From NCBI RefSeq assembly GCF_032463525.1, contig NZ_CP135971.1, positions 682,001 to 746,000 on the forward strand: DNA of 64,000 nucleotides. The letters run 5' to 3'. A program made the translations under genes and the position numbers. Below are positions 27,511 to 36,481 of the stretch, one piece after another (the stretch's first letter is position 1; every line of letters begins with the position of its first letter). The notes under the pieces are model-generated. The model saw nothing but the letters and a program-made list of their open reading frames with translations, searched no databases and was not told the DNA's origin. This stretch comes from Pseudomonas sp. DTU_2021_1001937_2_SI_NGA_ILE_001 (GTDB lineage: Bacteria > Pseudomonadota > Gammaproteobacteria > Pseudomonadales > Pseudomonadaceae).

Positions 27511-27659
27511 CCCAATACCGTTCGGTTAGTGGTAATTGGACCTTGTTGGAGCGAGCCCGCTCGCGATGACTGCCTCAAGTTCACAGCCGATGTGCTGGCT
27601 TTACCGGACTTTTCGTAAGCAAGCTCGCTTCAACAAAAGCCGGATGACACGTATTGGGG
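27511..27659. repeat. REPIN C with outer CCCAATAC arms
   Basis: Left arm CCCAATACCGTTCGGTTAG and right end CGTATTGGGG are inverted copies. Between them lie a REP core of the GGAGCGAGCCCGCTCGCGA type and a degenerate inverted partner (AAGCAAGCTCGCTTCAAC). It is more diverged than the other copies. It separates the converging diguanylate cyclase and LspA-like genes. Confidence 0.7.
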
Positions 27660-28157
27660 TTAGGCCTGGCTCGGGCGCCGCAGCCCCTCGACGATGAGAT
27701 AAAAGGCTCCGGCCATGATCGCCATGTCGGCGATGTTGAATACGCCGGTGTGCAGGCTGCCGAGGTTGAGCACCAGGTAGTCCACCACATGACCGTCGCG
27801 GTAGACCCGGTCGAACAGGTTCGAAGCCCCACCCAATGCGATCAGGTACACCGCTGCGGCCTTGGCCGTGGCGATGCTCCAGTGCGACAGCGACCACCTG
27901 ATGGCCCAGGCCACCACCAGGCCGACCGCGATGACGAAGATGGCCTGCTTGAGCAGCAGTGGCAGGCCGGCTCCGAGGCTTAAGAACGCACCAGGGTTGA
28001 GGCTCAACGCCACGTCGAGCCACAGGCTGCTGCTTCCATACCGCAAGCTCTCGTGGGCCAGGCGTGTCAGGGCCACGAGCTTGACCCACTGGTCGAAGAG
28101 GATGAACAGCACCCCGGCCACTAAGGCGAAGGCAGGGGCTCTCAATAACTGGCGCAT
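27660..28157 (-). CDS. LspA-like prolipoprotein signal peptidase II paralog
   Basis: 165 residues, about four TM helices. All LspA landmarks are visible: FDQWVK (Asp22), NPGAF (Asn54), GGASNLFDR (catalytic Asp116) and FNIADMAI (catalytic Asp144). It would cleave lipidated prolipoproteins in the inner membrane. It is not in the usual ileS-lspA operon. It follows RidA and a DSD1-type enzyme on the same strand with a 54 bp gap, so it is probably a second copy. ATG 28157 with GGAA upstream is preferred over TTG 28175. Extra LspA copies elsewhere give globomycin-type resistance or serve special substrates. Confidence 0.82.
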   Translation of the reverse strand: MRQLLRAPAFALVAGVLFILFDQWVKLVALTRLAHESLRYGSSSLWLDVALSLNPGAFLSLGAGLPLLLKQAIFVIAVGLVVAWAIRWSLSHWSIATAKAAAVYLIALGGASNLFDRVYRDGHVVDYLVLNLGSLHTGVFNIADMAIMAGAFYLIVEGLRRPSQA

Positions 28158-28211
28158 GACAGCGGTTCCGAGCAAAGTAGGGGCGGCGTGAAGATAGCCT
28201 GAGCACAGACT

Positions 28212-28616
28212 TTACTCCAGGCCTTCGTGCACGCTGGCGATGGCTTCCACCTCGACCTGATAGCCGTGGTGCAGCTCCGCGACCGGAACGATTGCCCGGG
28301 CTGGGCGATGTTCACCCAATACCTGGGCATAGAGTCGATCGAAGGTCGGCCAGTGCTGCACGCCTACCAGATAGACCCTCACCTGCAGCAGATCGTGGAT
28401 TTCGCCTCCCGCCGCTCGCAGCACGGCCAGCAGATTATCCAAGGCGATCATTGCCTGGACTTCGAACGGCGCGTCGTGGCTGTGTCCGCCGCCAGGGTGT
28501 ATCGGCAACTGCCCGGAAATGAACAGCGTATTGGCGTGCCGCAAACCCTGAACGTAATGACCGCCAGGCGCTGCGGCCTGTCGGGTGCTTATCGTGCGGT
28601 CCGCATTACCAGCCAT
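28212..28616 (-). CDS. RidA/YjgF-YER057c-UK114 family protein
   Basis: 134 residues. RidA hydrolyses reactive enamine/imine intermediates released by PLP enzymes. The family Arg is present in EHRPARAIVPVAELHHG and the glycine-rich VQGLRHANTLFISGQLP matches the fold. The start overlaps the end of the upstream DSD1-type gene by 11 bp, so the two are translationally coupled. This makes sense if the PLP enzyme generates an aminoacrylate-like product for RidA to clear. Confidence 0.88.
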   Translation of the reverse strand: MAGNADRTISTRQAAAPGGHYVQGLRHANTLFISGQLPIHPGGGHSHDAPFEVQAMIALDNLLAVLRAAGGEIHDLLQVRVYLVGVQHWPTFDRLYAQVLGEHRPARAIVPVAELHHGYQVEVEAIASVHEGLE

Positions 28617-29742
28617 GCAGGCGACTCCAGGCTTGAGTGTTGCCCTGGGCGTCAAGCGCCTGGTAGGCAGGAAACTGCGCCCCAGTGGCGCAGGCGTGGT
28701 TGGGCAGGATGCGCAAACGGAGGCCGATGGGAAAACGCGACAGCAGGGTGCTGCTGTCCAGGTTTGCCAGGGTGATGAGCCCATGCTCTTGATTGGCGGT
28801 ATGAAATTGCGCCGCTTCGATCCATTCGCCTTCCAGGCTGCACACCTGTCCGTAACCGAAGTCGCGGCGCTGGCGTTGCGTGCCGCGGTCGCGGCTCATG
28901 GCCATCCATCCGGCGTCGGTGATGACCCAGCCTTTGTCCAGCTGATGGCCAATGACCGTGGTCAGGACACTCAGGGCCAGGTCTTCGCGGTGGCAGACGC
29001 CGACGTTGTGCATCACCAGGTCGAAGAATACATAGACACCGGCGCGAACTTCCGTGACTCCCTCCAGGTGGGCGGCTGACAGCGCCGTGGGCGTAGAGCC
29101 GACGCTGACCTCGGGGCAGGGCAGCCCTTGGTTACGCAGCTGTTCGGCGGCCGTCACGCAGGCGAGGCGCTCCTGCTCTGCCAGGCGCTGTAAGGACTCG
29201 GAGTCGTTCAGTTCGTAACTGGAGCCGGCGTGAGTCATGACCCCGGCCAGGCGCATGCCGGCGGCATGCAGGCAGCGGGCGACCGTCAGCAGGGTATCGT
29301 CATCGGCCTTCAGTCCGCCACGGTGACCGTCGCTGTCGATCTCGATCCATACGCTGAACGCGCATTGATGTCGGCTGGCGAATTCGACGATGGCCCGTGC
29401 GCTCTCGAGGCTGTCAGTCAGGATGCCCAGCCGACAGCCATGACGCTGCAGTTCGAGGGCTTGTGGCAGCTTGCCGGGGGCGATGGCCACGGCATAGAGA
29501 ATGTCGTCGATGCCGGCAGCGAAGCAATGTCGGGCCTCGTGGAGGGTCGACACGGTGATGCCCTGGGCGCCGGCGGCCAGTTGAGCCTTGATTACCGGCA
29601 GACACTTGCTGGTTTTCACATGCGGGCGCAAGCGTACGCCCAGCCGTTCTGCGCGCTGCTGCAAGCGCTGGATGTTGCGAGACATCGTCGGCAGATCGAT
29701 GAGTGCTGCCGGGGTCTCGAGGTGGTCGAGTGAGTGAGGCAT
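28606..29742 (-). CDS. DSD1-family PLP enzyme (D-serine dehydratase / D-threonine aldolase type)
   Basis: 378-residue alanine-racemase-fold enzyme with the PLP lysine in RPHVKTSK (Lys43) and C-terminal zinc ligands His349 and Cys351 (PNHACA), as in eukaryotic-type D-serine dehydratase and D-threonine aldolase. It should deaminate or cleave D-hydroxy amino acids. I chose ATG 29742, which has GGAG nine bases upstream; the upstream ATG at 29757 is possible. The downstream RidA gene overlaps it, and a LysR gene is divergent with a 95 bp gap. Confidence 0.85.
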   Translation of the reverse strand: MPHSLDHLETPAALIDLPTMSRNIQRLQQRAERLGVRLRPHVKTSKCLPVIKAQLAAGAQGITVSTLHEARHCFAAGIDDILYAVAIAPGKLPQALELQRHGCRLGILTDSLESARAIVEFASRHQCAFSVWIEIDSDGHRGGLKADDDTLLTVARCLHAAGMRLAGVMTHAGSSYELNDSESLQRLAEQERLACVTAAEQLRNQGLPCPEVSVGSTPTALSAAHLEGVTEVRAGVYVFFDLVMHNVGVCHREDLALSVLTTVIGHQLDKGWVITDAGWMAMSRDRGTQRQRRDFGYGQVCSLEGEWIEAAQFHTANQEHGLITLANLDSSTLLSRFPIGLRLRILPNHACATGAQFPAYQALDAQGNTQAWSRLHGW

Positions 29743-29837
29743 GACGAAGCGCTCCATATGAGTCGTGGTTGCCACTCTATTGTTTGTTCGTAAAGCCGTG
29801 GTTCAATGGCTGGTCATCAATCATTAAGTGAATCTGA

Positions 29838-30791
29838 ATGTTCAGCCTTGAAGATCTCCGTCTGGTCGTGGCGCTGGGGCATTCGGCTTCGCTCAGCGCA
29901 GCCGCGCGGTCACTGCGAGTGACCCCGCCAGCTTTGTCTATGCGTCTGCGCAAGCTCGAGGCGCAGTTGGGTGTTGCCCTGGCCAACCGTGATGCTCGGC
30001 GCCTGAGTCTGACTGCCGAAGGCCAGCGCCTGGCCGAGGAGTGTGCGCAACTGCTGGAGCGCTTCGAGCGCTTGTCGGAGTCCTTTCGTGCCTCTGACGC
30101 GCCGCTGCACGGCACCTTGCGCCTGGCCGCGCCGTTCGGTTTCGGACGCCAGCGCATCGCACCGTTGCTGGCTCGGTTCGCTCGCCTGCACCCGGGGCTG
30201 CGCCTGTGCCTGGACTTGCGCGAAACTCCCTGGCCCGATCGGCACGACAGCGATGCGGTGGTGCATATCGGCCCGGTCAGCGACAGTGCCTGGGTGGCAC
30301 GAACTCTGGCCAGCAATCACCGTTGGCTGTGCGCGAGCCCTGAGTATCTGGCGCGCCATGGAGTGCCCGCCACGCCAGACGAGTTGCCTGATCATCGCTG
30401 CCTGTGTATCCGCGAGAACGATCAGGACGTGACCCTGTGGCAACTTCAGCAAGGGGCAAGGCAGCGCAGCCTGCGCATTGATCCGGCGATGCTGTGCAAC
30501 GATGGCAGCGTGGCCCGGCGCTGGGCCGAACAAGGTCTGGGGTTGGTGCTGCGTTCGCAGTGGGATGTCGAGCAGGCGATAAGCCAGGGGCGTCTGGTTC
30601 GGGTGCTGGCCGATTGGTCGTTCGGCAGCGTACCGGTGCTGCTCTTGGTGCCTGCGCGCCGGCAACGCAGTGCCCGTGTGCAGGCACTTGTCGCATTCCT
30701 CGAACAGGCTTTCGGCGGTGACAGCCCTCTCACGCCGTTGTCTACCCCTGAGCCGATGGGCGACGACGCTTCGCATCACCCCCTTGAGTGA
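29838..30791 (+). CDS. LysR-family regulator of the DSD1-RidA row
   Basis: 317 residues with the LysR HTH (FSLEDLRLVVALGHSASLSAAARSL; LSMRLRKLE) and an effector domain from about GTLRLAAPFGFG. It starts 95 bp from the divergent DSD1-family gene, the standard arrangement for autoregulation and control of the facing operon. Its effector is likely a D-amino acid or the product of the enzyme (inferred). The C-terminal 25 residues are a Ser/Pro-rich tail. Confidence 0.88.
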   Translation: MFSLEDLRLVVALGHSASLSAAARSLRVTPPALSMRLRKLEAQLGVALANRDARRLSLTAEGQRLAEECAQLLERFERLSESFRASDAPLHGTLRLAAPFGFGRQRIAPLLARFARLHPGLRLCLDLRETPWPDRHDSDAVVHIGPVSDSAWVARTLASNHRWLCASPEYLARHGVPATPDELPDHRCLCIRENDQDVTLWQLQQGARQRSLRIDPAMLCNDGSVARRWAEQGLGLVLRSQWDVEQAISQGRLVRVLADWSFGSVPVLLLVPARRQRSARVQALVAFLEQAFGGDSPLTPLSTPEPMGDDASHHPLE

Positions 30792-30813
30792 GCTACTGGT
30801 ACAAGGAGCTGCA

Positions 30814-31272
30814 ATGAAAGTTGGCGTTATCTCCGACACTCACGGGCTGTTGCGTCCAGAGGCCCTGGCGGCCTTGCAGGGCTGTGCGCGGATTGTGCAC
30901 GCGGGTGATATCGGCAAGCCGGAGATCCTCGAGCAACTGGCGCGCCTCGCCCCCTTGCACGTGGTGCGTGGCAACAATGACCTGGGTTTTGCCTGGGCCG
31001 ATAAACTGCCGGATCAGTCGCTGTTCGATCTGGAAGGCTGGCAGATTCTGCTGGTTCACGACCGCGCGGATGTGCCAGCGGAACTGGCGGGTGAGATCAA
31101 GGTGGTGATCACCGGCCACTCGCACAAGCCGCTGATCGACTGGCGTGGTGAGCGCCTGTGGCTCAATCCCGGCAGCGCCGGGCCGCGGCGCTTCAAACTG
31201 CCGGTGACCGTGGCGATTCTGGAGTTGGGGCCAGCGGGGGTAGAGGCGCAGCTGGTGCCTCTGCTGCAATGA
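30814..31272 (+). CDS. YfcE/MJ0936-type metallophosphoesterase
   Basis: 152 residues with the full calcineurin-like signature in order: ISDTHG, HAGDIG, GNND, a His in LVHDR, and GHSHKP. Small proteins of this family hydrolyse phosphodiesters in vitro and need two metals. AAGGAG at 30803-30808 fixes ATG 30814, 22 bp after the LysR stop, so the two may be cotranscribed. The physiological substrate is unknown. Confidence 0.9.
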   Translation: MKVGVISDTHGLLRPEALAALQGCARIVHAGDIGKPEILEQLARLAPLHVVRGNNDLGFAWADKLPDQSLFDLEGWQILLVHDRADVPAELAGEIKVVITGHSHKPLIDWRGERLWLNPGSAGPRRFKLPVTVAILELGPAGVEAQLVPLLQ

Positions 31273-31372
31273 CGCAGCGCCCGGAGGTAGTGCCGTTGGG
31301 CGATGCACACGGAATTTTCTTCTGCCCATCGGGTTCAACTGCCTGACGCTGTCTGAACCTAGGGAGGCTTGC

Positions 31373-31582
31373 ATGAGCAGTGCATTCAAGAAGGGCGATA
31401 CCGTGACCTGGAATTCCGAGGCCGGGGTGATTCACGGCAAGGTGGTCAAGAAGCATACCGAGGATGTCGAGTTTCGCGGGCGTACCCGACATTGCTCCAA
31501 GGACCAGCCGCAGTACGAGGTCAAGAGTGACAAGACCGGGGCGACGGCGATGCACAAGGAAGACGCGTTGAAAAAGGCCTAG
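31373..31582 (+). CDS. DUF2945 (HVA1/TUDOR-like) small protein
   Basis: 69-residue, very basic protein (FKKGDTVTWNSEAG, GKVVKKHTEDVEFRG, YEVKSDKTGATAMHKEDALKK). This is the whole length of the DUF2945/hypervirulence-associated TUDOR family: a small beta-barrel that probably binds nucleic acid or protein. An AGGGAGG site lies upstream. It is a stand-alone gene followed by a REPIN. Confidence 0.82.
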   Translation: MSSAFKKGDTVTWNSEAGVIHGKVVKKHTEDVEFRGRTRHCSKDQPQYEVKSDKTGATAMHKEDALKKA

Positions 31583-31584
31583 CC

Positions 31585-31730
31585 TCGATACTGTTCAGTT
31601 AGACGCTCTTCGGCCTTTGTTGGAGCGAGCTTGCTCGCGAAGAGGTCAGCAAAACCCATGCATCTGCTGTGAACGTGACTCAGCTATCGCGAGCAAGCTC
31701 GCTCCAACGGTGTGATTGACCTGCATTGGC
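31585..31730. repeat. REPIN D with outer GATACTG arms
   Basis: Left arm GATACTGTTCAGTTAGACG, a REP core of the second type (TTGGAGCGAGCTTGCTCGCGAA), a spacer with CATGCATCTGCTGTGAACGTG, and an inverted REP (TCGCGAGCAAGCTCGCTCCAA), then a decayed right arm (GACCTGCATTGGC). It separates the DUF2945 gene from the converging fisR gene. Confidence 0.8.
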
Positions 31731-31747
31731 TGTAGCCGGGAAGGGGG

Positions 31748-33055
31748 TTACCCCAGCCCCAGTGCCTTCAGCCGGCGATACAAGGTGCGTTCGCTGATGC
31801 CCAGTTCTTTGGCCAGCTCCGCGCGTGAGCCGGTGAACCCGTGCAGGGCGTGGGCGATGCGGGCCAGGCCGTCGTCCTGACGGTGTGGCAGTGGCGGCGT
31901 GGCAAGCAGGTGCGCGGGCAGGTCCTTGTCGCGAATCACGCCGTCGTCACTGAACAGCCGGGCGCGTTCGAGGATGTTCTTCAGTTCGCGGATATTGCCG
32001 GGGAAATTGTGCCGCTGCAGGTGCCTGAGGGCGCTGGCGTCGACACGCGTGCGGCCGCCGGGCGCCAGGTTGCGCAGGTGGCTTTCGATCAGCAGTGGCA
32101 GGTCTTCGCGGCGTTCACGCAACGGCGGCAGGTCGATGGTGAAGGCATTGATGCGGTAGAACAGGTCCTGGCGAAAGCTGCCTTGTTCGACCATGCGTGG
32201 CAGCGGCTTGTGCGTCGCCGCCACGACGCGAAAATCGGCATGCACGGTACGCAGGCTGCCCACGGGACGAAAGCTGCCCGACTCGATCAGGCGCAGCAGC
32301 TTGACCTGCATGGCCAGTGGCACGTCGCCGATCTCGTCGAGAAACAGCGTGCCGCCATGCGCCGCTTCGGCCAGCCCGGTCTTCTTGTACAGGGCGCCGG
32401 TGAAGGCGCCTTTTTCATGCCCGAACAACTCGCTTTCGAACAAGGCTTCACTCAGCCCGGTGCAATCGACCACCACCAGCGGGCCGCTGGCGCGTGGGCT
32501 GCCCATGTGCAGGGCGCGGGCGAACAGTTCCTTGCCGGTACCCGACTCGCCCTGCAGCAGCACCGGGATGGAGGAGGGCGCCGCACGCTGCAGGGCAGCG
32601 AGCGCCTGCTTGAAGGGCGCCGATGTGCCGACCAGGCCCTGCTTCTGCGGCTGTGCCGAGGCCAGTTCGACGCTCTGCAGGCGTTCGACGTAGGCCACCA
32701 CACGCTGCTGGCTGTCGAGCACCGGACGCAGCTCTACATCGACATGTTCTGGTCCGCGCGGAGTGTGGTGGATATGCAGGACGCGTTCCGGGCGATGGCT
32801 GTCGAAGGCCTTGCGCATCGGGCAATGCTCGCCGGCTTGGTCGCAAGGCACTGCGTACTCATGGGAGACCTTGAAGCACTTGGCGCCCAGATGTTCACGC
32901 CCTTCCACCGCAAAATGGCGCTGGTAGGCGGCATTGGCCGCCACGATGCGGTATTCGGTGTCGAGAATGATGGTTGGGCAGTCATCGTGTTCCAGGTAGG
33001 AAGACAGCGCCTGGACGTTCAAGGCATCGGTGGCAATCAGGGATTCGGCGGACAT
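31748..33055 (-). CDS. fisR: FisR-type sigma-54-dependent persulfide-sensing activator
   Basis: 435 residues: PAS-like sensor (1-130), AAA+ domain (Walker A GESGTGKE 169-176; sigma-54 contact loop GAFTGA 216-221) and Fis-type HTH (about 400-433). The sensor has Cys60, Cys71 and Cys78 with spacings of 11 and 7, identical to Cys53/64/71 of Cupriavidus FisR, which react with persulfide to switch on ATPase activity. It faces a persulfide dioxygenase-SQR operon, as FisR does. ATG 33055 is chosen because the preceding open frame covers operator DNA. It probably activates the facing operon with RpoN. Confidence 0.9.
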   Translation of the reverse strand: MSAESLIATDALNVQALSSYLEHDDCPTIILDTEYRIVAANAAYQRHFAVEGREHLGAKCFKVSHEYAVPCDQAGEHCPMRKAFDSHRPERVLHIHHTPRGPEHVDVELRPVLDSQQRVVAYVERLQSVELASAQPQKQGLVGTSAPFKQALAALQRAAPSSIPVLLQGESGTGKELFARALHMGSPRASGPLVVVDCTGLSEALFESELFGHEKGAFTGALYKKTGLAEAAHGGTLFLDEIGDVPLAMQVKLLRLIESGSFRPVGSLRTVHADFRVVAATHKPLPRMVEQGSFRQDLFYRINAFTIDLPPLRERREDLPLLIESHLRNLAPGGRTRVDASALRHLQRHNFPGNIRELKNILERARLFSDDGVIRDKDLPAHLLATPPLPHRQDDGLARIAHALHGFTGSRAELAKELGISERTLYRRLKALGLG

Positions 33056-33077
33056 GGGCTGATCCGGGCGGGTCGAC

Positions 33078-33137
33078 TGCCAGATACTGCCACGAACTGC
33101 CAGCGTTCTGCCACAAAGCCTGGCAGTCGGTGTGCCA
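33078..33137. promoter_or_regulatory. Phased TGCCA repeat array, likely FisR enhancer
   Basis: TGCCA occurs at 33078, 33088, 33098 and 33109 (steps of 10, 10 and 11 bp). An inverted TGGCA follows at 33121 and TGCCA again at 33133. The phasing places the sites on one face of the helix. The array sits 23 bp from the fisR ATG and 63 bp upstream of the sigma-54-like promoter of the facing operon, a normal place for a sigma-54 activator's binding sites. Confidence 0.65.
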
Positions 33138-33199
33138 GCAGGTCGGTCGACCCTGTGCTGAACTGCGTATGACCGGGCCCCAGAGCCTGCCAGGTAGGC

Positions 33200-33215
33200 T
33201 GGCACGGATATTGAC
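33200..33215 (+). promoter_or_regulatory. Sigma-54 (RpoN) type promoter of sulfide operon
   Basis: TGGCACGGATATTGAC (33200-33215) matches the -24/-12 consensus TGGCAC-N5-TTGC except for the last base (TTGA in place of TTGC). It is 33 bp upstream of the persulfide dioxygenase ATG and downstream of the TGCCA array. Given the FisR-type activator next to it, an RpoN promoter is expected; the imperfect -12 lowers certainty. Confidence 0.6.
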
Positions 33216-33247
33216 TTGCCTGTTGGGACATTCAGAGGAAGCGGTGC

Positions 33248-34132
33248 ATGAACATCGGTGCGAACATCTGGCTTGAAGCCTTCTTCGACGAGGCTTCGTC
33301 CACTTTCAGTTATCTGCTGCTCGATCTGCCCAGCCGCCGCTGCGCGTTGATCGACAGCGTGCTGGACTACGATTGCAAATCCGGGCGCACCGCCACCCGC
33401 GCGGCTGACCAGCTCGTCGAACGCGTGCAGGCGCTGAACGCCCAGGTGGAGTGGATCCTGGAAACCCATGTGCATGCCGACCATCTCAGCGCCGCCAGTT
33501 ATCTCAAGCGCCAGGTCGGTGGCCGCATCGGCATTGGCAGTCGGATTCGCGACGTGCAGAGCGTGTTCGGTGATCTGTTCAACGCCGGTGCAGGGTTTCG
33601 CCGCGATGGCAGCCAGTTCGACGTGCTGCTCGAAGACCGGCAGGTGATCAGTGTTGGCGGCCTGCAGGTCACCACCCTGCATACGCCTGGACACACGCCG
33701 GCATGCATGACCTACGTGGTCAGCGACGGCGACGAGACGCTGGCCTTCGTCGGCGATACGCTGTTCATGCCCGACTACGGCACCGCACGCTGCGACTTTC
33801 CCGGTGGCGATGCACGCATGCTGTTTCGTTCGATCCGCCGCATCCTGGCCTTGCCCGAAGCGACCCGGATCTTTCTGTGCCACGACTATCGGCCTGACGG
33901 CCGCCCGCTGGCCTTCGAGACCACAGTCGCGGCACAGCGTGCGGCGAACATCCATGTGCATGACGGCGTCGAGGAAGAGGCGTTCGTGCGCATGCGTGAA
34001 GCCCGCGATGCCACGCTGGACATGCCGGTGCTGATGCTGCCGGCGGTGCAGGTCAACATGCGCAGCGGCCAGTTGCCCGAGCCGGAGGACAACGGTGTGC
34101 GCTACCTGAAAATCCCCCTGGACGCGATATGA
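33248..34132 (+). CDS. MBL-fold persulfide dioxygenase
   Basis: 294-residue metallo-beta-lactamase-fold enzyme. The metal motif is THVHADH (His74, His76, Asp78, His79), with further ligands in [10 protein letters not shown] and FLCHDY. Sequence features fit the ETHE1/Blh group that oxidises glutathione persulfide to sulfite and glutathione using one Fe(II). An AGAGGA site precedes the ATG. It is the first gene of an operon with SQR and a TauE-type exporter and faces FisR. SQR would make persulfide, this enzyme sulfite, and TauE could export the sulfite. Confidence 0.88.
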   Translation: MNIGANIWLEAFFDEASSTFSYLLLDLPSRRCALIDSVLDYDCKSGRTATRAADQLVERVQALNAQVEWILETHVHADHLSAASYLKRQVGGRIGIGSRIRDVQSVFGDLFNAGAGFRRDGSQFDVLLEDRQVISVGGLQVTTLHTPGHTPACMTYVVSDGDETLAFVGDTLFMPDYGTARCDFPGGDARMLFRSIRRILALPEATRIFLCHDYRPDGRPLAFETTVAAQRAANIHVHDGVEEEAFVRMREARDATLDMPVLMLPAVQVNMRSGQLPEPEDNGVRYLKIPLDAI

Positions 34133-34155
34133 GCGACTGCACAGGAGACCACCCC

Positions 34156-35406
34156 ATGTCAGTGCTTCACCACCAGGTGCTGATCGTCGGCGCCGGCTCG
34201 GCCGGTATCGCCACCGCAGCCAGTCTCAAGGCCCGTGAGCCCGGTCTGGATATCGCGCTGATCGACCCGGCCGATACGCATTACTACCAACCGGGCTGGA
34301 CGCTGGTGGGCGGCGGCGCTTTCGACGTGCGTGCCACGGCAAGGCCCATGGCCTCGGTGATTCCCCGTGGCGTGCAGTGGTTACGCGCCGCAGTGCGCGC
34401 CTTCGAGCCTGAGGCCGACACAGTGGTGCTGGACGATGGCCGGCGTGTCGGTTATTCGCAGCTGATTGTCTGCCCTGGTCTGAAGCTCGACTGGGCGGCC
34501 ATCGAAGGATTACCGGAAAGTCTTGGCGAGCATGGCGTGACCTCCAACTATCGCTTCGACCTGGCGCCCTATACCTGGGAGTTGGTGCGCCAGTTGCGCG
34601 GTGGTCGGGCGCTGTTCACCCAGCCGCCGATGCCGATCAAATGTGCTGGTGCACCGCAGAAAGCCTTGTACCTGGCCTGTGACCACTGGCGACGCCAGGG
34701 CTTGGGGTCGGCCATACAGGCGCGTTTCTTCAACGCCGGCGGCGTGTTGTTCGGCGTCCCGGACTACGTGCCGACATTGATGGAATACGTGGACAAGTAC
34801 GCCATCGACCTGCAGTTCAATCACCGTCTGGTCGCCGTGGATGGCCCTGGCAAGACCGCGACTTTCCTGCGCAGCGCGGCTGACGGCAGTGTGGCGACGG
34901 TCATCGAGCCGTTTGACATGCTGCATGTGGTACCGCCCCAGGTGGCCTCGGATTTCATTCGCAACAGCCCGCTGGCCGATACCGGCGGCTGGCTGGACGT
35001 CGACCCCGCCAGCTTGGCGCACCGACGCTTTGCCAACATTCATGGCCTGGGCGACGTGATCAACACCAGCAATGCCAAGACCATGGCCGCCGCCCGCCAG
35101 CAGGCCCCGGTGGTCGCCTGTAATGTGCTGGCAGCACTGGGCATGCGCAGTTCGCGGGCAACCTATCAGGGCTATGGCTCGTGCCCCTTGACCGTGGAGC
35201 GCGGCAAGATCGTCCTGGCTGAATTCGAATACGGGGGCCGTCTGGCGCCGACTTTCCCGCGCTGGCTGCTGGAGGGGCGCCGGCCGACGCGGCTGGCCTG
35301 GTGGCTGAAAGCCTGGCTGCTGCCGCCGTTCTATTGGCACGGCATGCTCAAGGGGCGTGAATGGCTGGCGGGCGTTCGCTCGGCCGAGCAGGCGCCGCAC
35401 GGATGA
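34156..35406 (+). CDS. sqr: Sulfide:quinone oxidoreductase (type II-like)
   Basis: 416-residue FAD flavoprotein of the inner membrane face. It oxidises sulfide to sulfane sulfur and passes electrons to quinone. FAD-binding [10 protein letters not shown] (12-21), the [14 protein letters not shown] segment typical of SQR, redox-candidate Cys in [10 protein letters not shown] and [16 protein letters not shown], and the C-terminal amphipathic [17 protein letters not shown] for membrane attachment. ATG 34156 has AGGAGA upstream; an ATG at 34129 overlapping the previous stop is less likely. Cotranscribed with the dioxygenase gene. Confidence 0.92.
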   Translation: MSVLHHQVLIVGAGSAGIATAASLKAREPGLDIALIDPADTHYYQPGWTLVGGGAFDVRATARPMASVIPRGVQWLRAAVRAFEPEADTVVLDDGRRVGYSQLIVCPGLKLDWAAIEGLPESLGEHGVTSNYRFDLAPYTWELVRQLRGGRALFTQPPMPIKCAGAPQKALYLACDHWRRQGLGSAIQARFFNAGGVLFGVPDYVPTLMEYVDKYAIDLQFNHRLVAVDGPGKTATFLRSAADGSVATVIEPFDMLHVVPPQVASDFIRNSPLADTGGWLDVDPASLAHRRFANIHGLGDVINTSNAKTMAAARQQAPVVACNVLAALGMRSSRATYQGYGSCPLTVERGKIVLAEFEYGGRLAPTFPRWLLEGRRPTRLAWWLKAWLLPPFYWHGMLKGREWLAGVRSAEQAPHG

Positions 35407-36212
35407 TCACCGGCATCGCACTGGGTGCGTTGATGGGGCTGATCCTGGCCCTGACCGGTGCCGGCGGCGGCATCCTCGCGGTGCCTGCGCTGGTGTTCGG
35501 TATGGGGATGAGCATGGCCGAGGCGGCGCCGGTGGGCCTGCTGGCGGTTGGCTTGGCGGCCGGTGTCGGTGCGGTGCTGGGTTTGCGCCAGGGCATCGTG
35601 CGCTACAAGGCCGCCTTGTTCATGGCCGCGATTGGCATGGCCAGTGCGCCGTTGGGCCTGCATTTGGCCCGACAGGTGGCCAACGCGCCATTGGCCCTGG
35701 CGTTCGCGGCCGTGCTGGTGCTGGTGGCGCTGCGCACGCTGGGCAAGGCGCATCGGCAGCTACGCGGTGAAGTGACAGCGCCAGCCCCGGCCTTGCTGCC
35801 CTGTGTGCTCAACCCGACCAAGGGCCGCTTGCGCTGGACCCTGCCGTGCGCCCGGGCTCTGGCGTTCACCGGTTTCGCCTCGGGGCTGCTCTCGGGCCTG
35901 CTGGGCGTCGGCGGCGGTTTCGTGATCGTGCCCGCGCTGACGCGCTATACCAACCTGCCCGGCAACAGCGTGGTCGCCACCTCGCTGGCGATCATCGCCC
36001 TGGTGTCGACCGCGACGGTCTCCACGGCGGCTGCCACGGGTGCGCTGCACTGGGCAGCGGCGATACCGTTCGCCGGGGGCGCACTGTTGGGGCTGCTGCT
36101 CGGTCGGCAGATCGCCGAGCGCCTGGCCGGTCCGCGCCTGCAACAGCTGTTTGCCCTTGCCGCAATGGCCGCCGCCGCGCTGTTGGCCGCGCATGCCTTG
36201 GGCGGGCGCTGA
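35403..36212 (+). CDS. TauE/SafE-family sulfite exporter-like permease
   Basis: 269 residues with about eight TM helices and the duplicated family motif (LTGAGGGILAVPAL near 18-31; LLGVGGGFVIVPALTRY near 167-183). The start overlaps the SQR stop by 4 bp (ATGA), showing tight coupling. In sulfide-oxidation operons such permeases are proposed to export sulfite or other sulfur anions. The anion is not proven. The gene ends the operon and a REPIN follows. Confidence 0.87.
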   Translation: MITGIALGALMGLILALTGAGGGILAVPALVFGMGMSMAEAAPVGLLAVGLAAGVGAVLGLRQGIVRYKAALFMAAIGMASAPLGLHLARQVANAPLALAFAAVLVLVALRTLGKAHRQLRGEVTAPAPALLPCVLNPTKGRLRWTLPCARALAFTGFASGLLSGLLGVGGGFVIVPALTRYTNLPGNSVVATSLAIIALVSTATVSTAAATGALHWAAAIPFAGGALLGLLLGRQIAERLAGPRLQQLFALAAMAAAALLAAHALGGR

Positions 36213-36262
36213 ATCATGATCAGGACCCAGGGCGCCGTCCCCCAGCGGCTTCCCGTCCAAGG

Positions 36263-36406
36263 CCAATACGGGTCAGTTAGGCCGCATAGGAGCGGCTTCA
36301 GCCGCGAAGCAACCGCATGTTCACAACAGATGCAGTGAATTTCCTAGCGCTTTCGCGGCTAAAGCCGCTCCCACCGGTCCACATGCCGCTTAAGCGAACA
36401 GTATTG
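36263..36406. repeat. REPIN E with outer AATAC arms
   Basis: Left arm CCAATACGGGTCAGTTAGGC, REP core GGAGCGGCTTCAGCCGCGAAG, spacer block TTCACAACAGATGCAGTGAA, inverted REP (TTTCGCGGCTAAAGCCGCTCC) and right arm CGCTTAAGCGAACAGTATTG. Nearly the same as REPIN B. A further half-REP (CGGAGCGGCTTCAGCCTC) lies at 36450-36467 just before the MocR stop. The gap 36213-36481 holds only these repeats. Confidence 0.85.
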
Positions 36407-36481
36407 CGTCTAAGGCCGGTCCCGGCGGGTCGGTGCAGGCTTCGAGGCTCGGAGCGGCTTCAGCCTCTCTATGGCTGCTCC

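Noticed and set aside
34129..34155. Earlier start of SQR at the ATG overlapping the previous stop
   Set aside because: The ATG at 34156 has AGGAGA at good spacing and the extra nine residues are not typical of SQR.
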